A DNA stretch of 64,000 nucleotides from an uncultured Victivallaceae bacterium (GTDB taxonomy: Bacteria; Verrucomicrobiota; Lentisphaeria; Victivallales; Victivallaceae): assembly GCA_944392655.1 (NCBI GenBank), contig CALXXL010000002.1:62001-126000 (forward strand). Reading direction: 5' to 3'. This document shows positions 27,817 to 35,669 of the stretch, one piece after another. The translations under genes were made by a program, and so were the position numbers. Under the pieces are notes generated by a model. The model searched no databases. It was not told where the DNA came from and worked only from the letters and a program-made list of their open reading frames with translations. The first letter of the stretch is position 1. The number at the start of each line of letters is the position of its first letter.

Positions 27817-29397
27817 ATGGCTATACGAGTTCGTTTCGCACCGTCGCCCACGGGGCAGGTGCATATCGGCAATATCCGTACTGCGATTTTCAACTATCTT
27901 TTTGCCAGACATTACAATGGCGAATTTCTGCTCCGCATTGAAGACACTGACCTGGAACGCTCCACGCCGGAAGCGATTGCCAAGCTGTTTGAATGCATGG
28001 AATACCTCGGACTGGATTACGATGGGGAAGTGATGTATCAGAGCAAGCAGGCCGCTTCTCACATTGCCGCCGCGGATGAGTTGCTGAAAAAGGGTTATGC
28101 TTATTACGGTGCGCCGGATGAAGAGGGCAGAAAGCCGGTATTCTTCCGTATTCCGTTTGACTTTGCCAACTTCCCGATGATCAGAACAGTCGGCGAAACA
28201 GAGATTGTACTGCATGACGGGTCGGAAACAACGGTATCCGCGTCCGGCATCAGCTTTTTCAGTCTCACCGCCAAGGGCAAAGCGGCGCCGATGGCCTGCT
28301 GCCTGGCCGGTCTGGCCGACGCCAGATATTTTGATGCGGAAGATAAACTGATTTTTGATACCGCCGCGGTTTTTGACCGTATTCTTAACGGTGAACACTT
28401 TAAATTTACCGGTGCGGCCAAAGTAAAATTCACCCGTCACGAGGTAACCTACCATGACCTGATCAAAGGCGATATGGCCAAACCGCTTGACGGGATGAAG
28501 GATCAGATTATTGTCCGGAGTGATTCCAGTCCGGTATTCCATCTTGCCAATGTGGTGGATGACATAGCCCAGGGTGTAACCCATATTGTACGTGGTGACG
28601 ACCATGTTGAGAACACCTACCGTCATGTACTGCTTTTCCATGCGCTCGGCCATACATTGCCCGACTACGCTCACATGCCGATGATCGTCAATGCGGCGGG
28701 TAAACCGTACAGCAAGCGTGACGGTGATGCATTTGTAGGCGACTTCCGCAAAAAAGGTTTCCTGCCGGAAGCGCTGTTCAATTATCTGTCGCTTCTGGGG
28801 TGGTCCCCTGGCGACGACCGTGAAAAGATGACCAAACAGCAGCTGATTGAAGCGTTCACGTTTGACCGGGTCAAGAGCTCTCCGGCGCAGCTGGATATGA
28901 ACAAGCTGATCAATCTGAACAGTCAATATATCGCCGAGATGAAGCAGTCCGACTTTGTTGACATGGCCTACACATTTTATCATGACATTACAGGTGAAGA
29001 TGTCGCGATGGATGCGTTCAAACCGGTGGCTGAATTGATGCAGAGCCGCACAAAAACCCTGGGTCAGGTTGACAGCTGGAAATATTTCTTCTCGGAAGAT
29101 TTCAGTTATGATCAGAAAAACTGCACTAAACATCTGACCAATCCTGAAATCAGAACCGCGCTTGTGGAAGCGGTGAATGCGCTGACTCAGCTCGGTGATT
29201 TTTCGCCGGAAAATATTGCCAAAACGATTGAAAAAACAGAACTTGACCATGGTCTGGCTCACGGAAAACTTTTCCAGCCGATGCGGCTGGCGGTCACCGG
29301 AGTTGCCGGAGGCGCTGATCTGAATAAGACCATTGCGTTAATCGGCAGAGAAAAACTTGCAGAACGGGTCAACTCGGCGCTGCTGACATTTAAATAA
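27817..29397 (+). CDS. gltX: glutamyl-tRNA synthetase with an inserted segment
   Basis: 526 residues, longer than the usual 470-500. The class I 'HIGH' site reads HIGN (residues 17-20) in APSPTGQVHIGNIRTA, and the 'KMSKS' site reads PYSKR (297-301). THIVRGDDHVENTYRHVLL is normal GluRS. The middle is unusual: between FFRIPF (109-114) and the 'YHDLIKGDMAKPLDGMKDQ' block (212-230) lie roughly 90 residues that I cannot place on the standard acceptor-binding domain. Charges tRNA-Glu with glutamate; it might be the non-discriminating form. AAGGAG precedes the ATG. It heads the long plus-strand unit to 39.3 kb. Confidence 0.93.
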   Translation: MAIRVRFAPSPTGQVHIGNIRTAIFNYLFARHYNGEFLLRIEDTDLERSTPEAIAKLFECMEYLGLDYDGEVMYQSKQAASHIAAADELLKKGYAYYGAPDEEGRKPVFFRIPFDFANFPMIRTVGETEIVLHDGSETTVSASGISFFSLTAKGKAAPMACCLAGLADARYFDAEDKLIFDTAAVFDRILNGEHFKFTGAAKVKFTRHEVTYHDLIKGDMAKPLDGMKDQIIVRSDSSPVFHLANVVDDIAQGVTHIVRGDDHVENTYRHVLLFHALGHTLPDYAHMPMIVNAAGKPYSKRDGDAFVGDFRKKGFLPEALFNYLSLLGWSPGDDREKMTKQQLIEAFTFDRVKSSPAQLDMNKLINLNSQYIAEMKQSDFVDMAYTFYHDITGEDVAMDAFKPVAELMQSRTKTLGQVDSWKYFFSEDFSYDQKNCTKHLTNPEIRTALVEAVNALTQLGDFSPENIAKTIEKTELDHGLAHGKLFQPMRLAVTGVAGGADLNKTIALIGREKLAERVNSALLTFK

Positions 29398-29417
29398 ATA
29401 ACCTGGAAACACTGCTG

Positions 29418-30005
29418 ATGCTGAAGAAAAGAAAAAATCTGTTTGTTGAGACACTTGGTTCCCCGGTGCTGCGGGCGATATCCAAACCGGTTGAGAAAGT
29501 GGATGATACGCTGCGCAATCTTGTTGAAATCATGCTGCTCAGCATGGAAAAGTTCAACGGCATCGGCATTGCCGCACCGCAGGTCGGGCGCAATATAAGA
29601 GTGATTGCCATAGACATTCCAGAGGATTCAATGGGTGAACCGCCCACTCCCGGCGAAATAAAGCTGTTGCCGAAGATGCCGTTGATACTGATAAATCCTG
29701 AAGTTGAAGCGGTAGGCGGGGATACCAGCCGCCGGGAAGAGGGTTGTTTAAGCGTACCCGGCATCTGGGCGGAAGTAGAACGTCCGGAAAGGATACGGCT
29801 GCTGGCGGAAACAATTGACGGGGAGAAGATTGATGTGGAGTGCGGCGGACTGCTCGGGCGTTGTTTACAGCATGAAGTTGACCATTTGAATGGACTCACG
29901 TTTATTGACCGTCTGGACAAGACGGCCGCCGCCAAGGTAGAGGTCAAGGTAAAAAACCTCCGTCGTGAGGGCGGGCGGAACAACTATCACCGGGTACTGG
30001 AATAA
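29418..30005 (+). CDS. def: peptide deformylase
   Basis: 195 residues with the three deformylase motifs in order: GIGIAAPQVG, EGCLSVPG (metal Cys) and QHEVDHLNG (metal His pair and catalytic Glu). It removes the formyl group from new proteins. It starts 21 bases after gltX and runs directly into the following membrane protein gene. Confidence 0.97.
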   Translation: MLKKRKNLFVETLGSPVLRAISKPVEKVDDTLRNLVEIMLLSMEKFNGIGIAAPQVGRNIRVIAIDIPEDSMGEPPTPGEIKLLPKMPLILINPEVEAVGGDTSRREEGCLSVPGIWAEVERPERIRLLAETIDGEKIDVECGGLLGRCLQHEVDHLNGLTFIDRLDKTAAAKVEVKVKNLRREGGRNNYHRVLE

Positions 30006-30006
30006 T

Positions 30007-30924
30007 ATGAATTTTTTTACCACACTGTTTGAAGTATGCCGCGGAGTACATATTTTTCCGCAGTTGGCGGAGAGATCGATGTTCCGGGTATTCTGGCACT
30101 ACTTTGTGATGCTGGTAATATGCACTTTGATTATCACCGGAGGTCAATATCCGGCAATTGATAAAATCATCCGTGCCTCTCAGGAGATGATAAGTGAAAA
30201 ATTCGGTGTTATGACGGCGGGTCCGGCGGGAGGAATAAATATCACCAATTCCCCGCAGGAAGAGCAGTTGTGTCTGTTGCCCGGAGGAATAAGCATATAT
30301 TATCTGCCGCAGGAGCTGCCGGAAAAATTTCTTGATTTCCAGAAAGATGCAACGGGGGGGCTGATTTTTTCTCCGGCGCATATAATTTTGTGGAGCAATC
30401 AGCCGACGCCGTCGATGATGCCGCTGCCGGCTCAGGCGTCGGCAATGATTCATGAAACTGAAGAGCTGACTGATACAGCGCTTAGAGAAGCATTGAGCCG
30501 CCCGGCGCTCACTGAACCATTGCCGGCCAGTGAGAGCATGGCAACGGCGGTGCTGACTATGATTGAACGGCCGTCGCTGTATGTAAAGATGCTTTTATTT
30601 GTTTTCAATCTGCTGATGCGGGCGTTTGAAACGCTGCCCTTTATTCTGATTTTCGGATTGATTTTCTCAGTTTTCGGTTCATTCCGGGCCAAGAATATTT
30701 TTTCTACCAGAGCGATTATTGCCATTTGCGTATACGCGAGCATGCCGCCGATGCTGGTGGCGAGCATGTTTCCGGCGCTTGATCTGCCGTTTCTCGACTT
30801 CAACACCGTCTTTCTGTTCGGCAGTGCGATTTACACCATGATTGCGATCAATTTTGTAGCGATGTCTAAACTGTCCCAAAGCAGCGGTTTTTTTAAAGAT
30901 GAATCCGACTCAACCAAGGAGTAA
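30007..30924 (+). CDS. multi-pass membrane protein, DUF1189-like
   Basis: 305 residues. One transmembrane segment near residues 28-45, an extracytoplasmic-looking loop of about 150 residues, then three or four hydrophobic segments from residue 185 to 290. This one-plus-four layout and the 'SLYVKMLLFVFNL' region resemble DUF1189, but the match is weak. The ATG at 30007 follows the def stop by one base. No function can be assigned. Confidence 0.65.
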   Translation: MNFFTTLFEVCRGVHIFPQLAERSMFRVFWHYFVMLVICTLIITGGQYPAIDKIIRASQEMISEKFGVMTAGPAGGINITNSPQEEQLCLLPGGISIYYLPQELPEKFLDFQKDATGGLIFSPAHIILWSNQPTPSMMPLPAQASAMIHETEELTDTALREALSRPALTEPLPASESMATAVLTMIERPSLYVKMLLFVFNLLMRAFETLPFILIFGLIFSVFGSFRAKNIFSTRAIIAICVYASMPPMLVASMFPALDLPFLDFNTVFLFGSAIYTMIAINFVAMSKLSQSSGFFKDESDSTKE

Positions 30925-30928
30925 CGGA

Positions 30929-31648
30929 ATGATGAATGATTTTTTGCGTACACCAAACTGGTTTCCTGTTCTCGGTGCACATACGTTTATAACGATGTTT
31001 ATGAAACTTGCCCCGGATGAAATTGCCGCACTGGCGGCCGGAGAGGAATCCGGTGAAGCGGCGGAAAAGGCGATTGCGCGGCTCAAACCTATAATGCAAT
31101 CGATACCCGGTCACTGTTTTGTCTCGACCGATGTCTGTGCGCCGGTCGACACTGAACGCTATGAATTGAAACGCGGCGCAGTATATTCGGCCAGAAGCGC
31201 CTGGCAATGGCTGGCACGCAGTAAAAAAGTGCAACAGGCCGCCAGGGATGGATTTGTGACCACCGTCTGTATCCGGCCATTCCGCCGGATGAGTTCGCCG
31301 CGTGAATTCAGGTTGTTCATCAAAGACCGCAAACTGGCTGCGGCGAGTCAATATCACCTGATCCGCCACTTCCGCCGGCTGGAGGGGGTCAAGGATCAAT
31401 ACTGGAAACTGCTGGATGATTTTGTCAACAGCATATCCGGCAATTTACAGCTGAAAGATGTAGTGATGGACGTATATGTGACCAGAAGCAGGAAAGTTAT
31501 GATTATTGACCTGAATGAATTCGGTCTGCCCACCGATCCATTGCTGTTGAAAAGCTGGAATATCAACTGGTATGATGTACCGGAACCGAAACTGAAGCTG
31601 ATGCCGCCACCGTTCAGAATCTCCGGTGAAGTAAAGGTTTCGTTCTGA
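30929..31648 (+). CDS. CDC123/D123-like ATP-grasp protein
   Basis: 239 residues. Conserved CDC123 blocks appear in order: 'FVSTDVCAPVD' (residues 64-74, where eukaryotes have SxKDA), REFRLFIKDRKLAAASQY (125-142), DVYVTRSRKVMIIDLNEFG (181-199) and TDPLLL (202-207). These hold the predicted ATP and metal residues of this divergent ATP-grasp clade. Eukaryotic CDC123 assembles translation factor eIF2; bacterial homologues are predicted to join molecules by ATP-dependent ligation. AAGGAG at 30916-30921 fixes the start. It lies 37 bases before a family B DNA polymerase. Substrate unknown. Confidence 0.82.
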   Translation: MMNDFLRTPNWFPVLGAHTFITMFMKLAPDEIAALAAGEESGEAAEKAIARLKPIMQSIPGHCFVSTDVCAPVDTERYELKRGAVYSARSAWQWLARSKKVQQAARDGFVTTVCIRPFRRMSSPREFRLFIKDRKLAAASQYHLIRHFRRLEGVKDQYWKLLDDFVNSISGNLQLKDVVMDVYVTRSRKVMIIDLNEFGLPTDPLLLKSWNINWYDVPEPKLKLMPPPFRISGEVKVSF

Positions 31649-31685
31649 CGGTTCTGCCGTTATCCCCAGAGAGGAGGCGGGAGTT

Positions 31686-33917
31686 ATGTTGGAAAATCTG
31701 AATAATCTGATCCACTCCGGGCGGAATTATCTGGTAGCCGCCGAGGTTGATGCGGCAGGCATGGCGGAACTGTTTTTCCGGGAACCTGGGAGCAGTCAGG
31801 TAACCCGGGAGAGTGTAAGTTTTGCGCCGTTTATTCTGCTGGCGCACCGGGAGGTGCTGGATGGGTTCACCGGTGAATTTGCGCTACATCCGCTGCACGG
31901 CAGTGCTCCGGTAAGATATATGGCGGTATTTCCGGATACCGCGGTTTACAAAGAGGCGGTGGATTTTCTCAAAAAGGAGGCGAAAAAGTCCCCTGCCGGC
32001 GCGATGATGCTGTTTCAGGATATGACCAATCAGATACTCAACGCGCTGGAGCTGAGATTCTACCGCGGCATGAAATTCAACGACATCCGCCGGATGCAGT
32101 TTGATATAGAAACGGTCTCCCCGTCGCATGAATTTCCCAGTCCGGAACGGGAGGAGGATGAGATCGTTATCATCTCCATGACCGACAATCACGGTTTTGA
32201 ACGGGTCATATCGCAACGGGATTTTTCTGAAAAAGAGCTGCTGGAGGAGTTTGTCAAGACGGTAATCGACCGGGATCCGGATGTACTGGAAGGACATAAT
32301 ATCTGCCGTTTTGACCTGCCTTATATCGAAGCCCGCGCCAAACGCCACAAGGTGAAACTCAATATCGGGCGCGACGGCAAACCGGCTAAAAAACGCAGTT
32401 CATTCTTCACCGCGGCAGAGCGTACAGTCAACTATACCAGATATGACATTTACGGGCGGATGGTGGTGGATACTCTGCATCTGGCCCAGTTCTATGATGT
32501 AATCAACCGTTCGTTAGAGTCGTTCAACCTGAAATATCTCGCCCGTCACTTCGGAGTGGCGGCGGAAAACCGCACCTATGTGGATGGCGGCAGCATCACC
32601 TCCGTCTGGCATGATGATCCGGAAAGGCTGCTGGCATACGCGCTGGACGACGTCAAGGAGACCCGTGCAATCGCCGATATTCTGCTGCCGAGCTACTTTT
32701 TCATGGCGCAGCTGGTACCGTTGAAATTGCAGGATTGCGTGATTCGCGGCAAAGCCACGGTAATCGATCACATGCTGATTGCGGAATATCTTAAAAAGGG
32801 TGAAGCGCTGCCATTGCCCGAAGCGCCGGTGCAGTTTGCCGGAGCGCTGACGATTTCGCCGAGAACGGGGGTATTTAAAGAGATCTATCACTGCGACGTA
32901 CGGAGCCTCTATCCCTCCATTATTATTGCAGATAATCTTACGCCATCCCGCGATACGCTGGGGATCTATCCGAAACTGCTGAAGGAGCTGCGTCTGTTCC
33001 GGCTGGAAGCGAAGGATGCCGCCCGCGCCAATCCGGCGGAACGGGACTACTATAATGCGCTTCAAAGTACATTTAAAATTCTTATCAACTCATTTTACGG
33101 TTATTTAGGCGCGTCGCAGAGTATATTCAACGATTACGCCATGGCGGAAAGAATTACAGCCAAAGGGCGGATGATTCTGCAGTCGATGCTCGACTTTTTA
33201 ACTGAGAACCGGTGCACCGTGCTGGAAGCGGATACCGACGGAGTCTATTTTCTCCTCCCCTCCCCGGATGATTCCCCCAAAGAGTGGCAGGAGAAGATTC
33301 AATCCATTCTGCCGCCCGGCATCAATATTGAACTGGATGCCCACTATCTGGCGATGTTCTGTTATAAGAGCAAAAACTATGCGCTTCTGACGGAAAATTG
33401 TGAAATTGAAATCTCCGGAGCGGCGTTGAAATCCCGGGGGCTTGAGCCGTTTCAGCGGGAATTCCTGAACGTCATCCTCCATTCGCTGCTGAAAGAGGAG
33501 TATTCCGGGATTACGGAGCGCTATCAGGAGTTCTCCCGGCAGATATCCGATGGCGCTATGCCGACTGCAATGGTTGCAAAAACTGAAACGCTGAAGGACT
33601 CGGTAGCGGTGTACAAACGCAAACTCGCCTCCGGTTCGGGACGGCGGGCGGCGGCGTATGAACTGGCGGCGGCGCATGAAGAGGATTATCAGCCCGGCGA
33701 TCAGATAAGTTATTATGTTACAGGCGAAAAGAAGACCGTTCCGGTAGTGGACAACTGTAAACTGCTTGCTGATGCCAACGACAGTAATCCGGATTACAAC
33801 CGGGCCTACTATCAGAAAAAGCTCGATGAGCTTTACGGGAAATTCCGCGAATTCATTCCCGATCCGCCATCCGGAGATGATCTGTTCAACCAAAATCAAC
33901 CGCACGGAATTCAATGA
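31686..33917 (+). CDS. family B DNA polymerase, archaeal-like
   Basis: 743 residues. The 3'-5' exonuclease sites are complete: Exo I FDIET (139-143), Exo II EGHNICRFDLPYI (202-214), Exo III YALDDVKET (318-326). Polymerase motif A is DVRSLYPSI (404-412), motif B KILINSFYGYLG (464-475) and motif C ADTDGVYF (515-522). DTDG rather than the DTDS of E. coli Pol II, and SLYPSIIIADN, resemble archaeal PolB. The archaeal Cys-rich stretch between motifs A and B is missing. It could serve repair or damage bypass. GGAGG precedes the ATG; its stop overlaps the permease start. Confidence 0.92.
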   Translation: MLENLNNLIHSGRNYLVAAEVDAAGMAELFFREPGSSQVTRESVSFAPFILLAHREVLDGFTGEFALHPLHGSAPVRYMAVFPDTAVYKEAVDFLKKEAKKSPAGAMMLFQDMTNQILNALELRFYRGMKFNDIRRMQFDIETVSPSHEFPSPEREEDEIVIISMTDNHGFERVISQRDFSEKELLEEFVKTVIDRDPDVLEGHNICRFDLPYIEARAKRHKVKLNIGRDGKPAKKRSSFFTAAERTVNYTRYDIYGRMVVDTLHLAQFYDVINRSLESFNLKYLARHFGVAAENRTYVDGGSITSVWHDDPERLLAYALDDVKETRAIADILLPSYFFMAQLVPLKLQDCVIRGKATVIDHMLIAEYLKKGEALPLPEAPVQFAGALTISPRTGVFKEIYHCDVRSLYPSIIIADNLTPSRDTLGIYPKLLKELRLFRLEAKDAARANPAERDYYNALQSTFKILINSFYGYLGASQSIFNDYAMAERITAKGRMILQSMLDFLTENRCTVLEADTDGVYFLLPSPDDSPKEWQEKIQSILPPGINIELDAHYLAMFCYKSKNYALLTENCEIEISGAALKSRGLEPFQREFLNVILHSLLKEEYSGITERYQEFSRQISDGAMPTAMVAKTETLKDSVAVYKRKLASGSGRRAAAYELAAAHEEDYQPGDQISYYVTGEKKTVPVVDNCKLLADANDSNPDYNRAYYQKKLDELYGKFREFIPDPPSGDDLFNQNQPHGIQ

Positions 33918-35203
33918 CCTGGTATATAACAAAAAGAATCGGTTACTGCATATTTATCATCGCCGGCGTGGTGATGCTGACATTTCTATTGTTTAACGTA
34001 GCTGCCGGTGATCCGGCTGCCGCGGTGCTGGGCAAGAACCCGTCGCCGCAGGAGATTGAGGATCTGCGCCGCGAACTTGGCAGTGATCTGCCGCTGTTTG
34101 CGGGGAAATGGCGCAGTTCAGAGGCTTTTTCGCCGTACAGCGCTGCCACGGGGAATCTGCCCGGCGGAGCAGCAATCTCCGGAACTCCGGAGGTAAAAAA
34201 TGGGAAAATGATTTTAAAATCCGGCGAGAGCTGCACACTGACGCGTAACTTTGACACTCCCGGAGAATACGGTCTGTTCACCATTGACGGCGGCGGTAAT
34301 ATTCTGGTAAACGGAGAGGAGTTCACCGGCGAAACGATAATCGCGCCTGAAACCGGCTCAATTACCATTGCCTCCGGCTCCGGCGGAGCGGAGATCAGCG
34401 GTTTCAGTTTCTCGCGTCCGAACGAATCGGTATGGAACTCTCAATTTATCCGTACGTTGAATGAGATCTGTTCATTTTCCTCCGAACCGCCCTATGTAAG
34501 TTTTCTCAACTTCGGAAAAACACTGATCACCAGGGAACCGATCGGGGATATTCTCCGGCGCGGAGTGTGGCCGTCATTGCTGCTTATGATACCGATATTT
34601 CTCGGCGAGCTGGTTCTGGGGATAATTCTGGCGCTTCTCGCCACTGCGGCAAAAGATACGTTTATAGACCGGCTCATTCTGGCCGGATCAATCTCATTAA
34701 TGAGCATAAGTTATCTGGTGGTAATTATTTTTGCGCAATGGTCACTGGGATATTACTACAACTTTTTCCCGGTATGGGGATGGGGCGGAGTGGAATATCT
34801 GGCACTGCCGGTCTTAATCGGCATTGTCTGCGGGTTGGGCGGCAGTGTGCGTTTCTACCGTTCGGTATTTGTAAATGAGCTGAATAAGGAGTATCTGCGT
34901 ACCGCCGCGGCCAAAGGGTGTTCGCCGCTGATTGTATATAATAAGCACCTGCTGCGCAATGCGTTGATACCGATCATCACCCGTGCGGCATCGGTACTGC
35001 CTTTTCTATTTACGGGAAGTCTGCTTCTGGAGTCGTTTTTCGGTATACCCGGGCTGGGTTACGCCGGGCTGGATGCGATCTACAACTCGGATCTGCAACT
35101 ATTGAAAGCGCTGGTAATTGTAAGTGCGCTGCTGTTTGTACTGATAAATCTGATTACGGACATTGCCTATGCGTGGGCGGATCCCCGTATCAGACTGAAA
35201 TAG
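33914..35203 (+). CDS. DppB-like ABC permease with an inserted domain
   Basis: 429 residues, about 100 more than usual. Residues 8-30 are the first membrane helix of the DppB/OppB type, followed by GDPAAAVLGKNPS and 'LRRELG'. From about 62 to 172 lies an insert rich in Gly, Ser and Thr that looks like a beta-sandwich facing the periplasm. The permease core resumes with five helices and the ATPase-contacting EAA loop (NKEYLRTAAAKGCSPLIVYNKH). No DppC, ATPase or binding protein is in the window. ATGA overlap with polB shows cotranslation. Confidence 0.85.
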   Translation: MTWYITKRIGYCIFIIAGVVMLTFLLFNVAAGDPAAAVLGKNPSPQEIEDLRRELGSDLPLFAGKWRSSEAFSPYSAATGNLPGGAAISGTPEVKNGKMILKSGESCTLTRNFDTPGEYGLFTIDGGGNILVNGEEFTGETIIAPETGSITIASGSGGAEISGFSFSRPNESVWNSQFIRTLNEICSFSSEPPYVSFLNFGKTLITREPIGDILRRGVWPSLLLMIPIFLGELVLGIILALLATAAKDTFIDRLILAGSISLMSISYLVVIIFAQWSLGYYYNFFPVWGWGGVEYLALPVLIGIVCGLGGSVRFYRSVFVNELNKEYLRTAAAKGCSPLIVYNKHLLRNALIPIITRAASVLPFLFTGSLLLESFFGIPGLGYAGLDAIYNSDLQLLKALVIVSALLFVLINLITDIAYAWADPRIRLK

Positions 35204-35230
35204 AACAATTTAAATCAAGGAGATTTTTTC

Positions 35231-35662
35231 ATGTCGGATATTGAAATCAAGAAATTCATTGCGCAGGAGCTGAATAACGGAGTAAACCTCTCTCACGTTC
35301 AGGATATGGTAGCGGAAAAATTCGGCGTAAAATACACGTTTTTTGAAATGCGTATGCTGGCGGCGGAACTGGAAAATGTGGACTGGAAAAAACTCGATCC
35401 CGAACCGCCGAAAGCCAAAGAAGAGGCTCCCGCCGCCGCACCTGCTCCGGGAACAGGAGTATGCAAGGTTGAAAGAAGCAAACTTGCCCGTCCGGGTGCA
35501 CTTGCCAGCGGTACTGTCACCTTCGGTTCCGGAGCGACTGCGGAGTGGATACTTGACCAGACCGGACGCCTGGGGCTGGATAAACTTGTCGGAGAGCCCA
35601 CAGAAGAAGATTTCCAGGAGTTCCAGACCGAACTGAAAAAGCTCTTCGCCAACGGACTTTAA
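35231..35662 (+). CDS. unknown small protein
   Basis: 143 residues. Two short helices with a helix-turn-helix feel (residues 1-50), an Ala/Pro/Lys linker (56-74), then a small strand-and-helix domain with 'SGTVTFGSGATAEWILDQTGRLGL' and a C-terminal amphipathic helix. No signal or membrane segment, so cytoplasmic. AAGGAG lies 8 bases before the ATG. It follows the permease gene by 27 bases and precedes the AsmA-like gene by 7. Not recognised. Confidence 0.7.
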   Translation: MSDIEIKKFIAQELNNGVNLSHVQDMVAEKFGVKYTFFEMRMLAAELENVDWKKLDPEPPKAKEEAPAAAPAPGTGVCKVERSKLARPGALASGTVTFGSGATAEWILDQTGRLGLDKLVGEPTEEDFQEFQTELKKLFANGL

Positions 35663-35669
35663 GTTATCA

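Noticed and set aside
27769-29262. 497-codon minus-strand frame opposite gltX
   Set aside because: Shadow of gltX; no own motifs, promoter or ribosome site.
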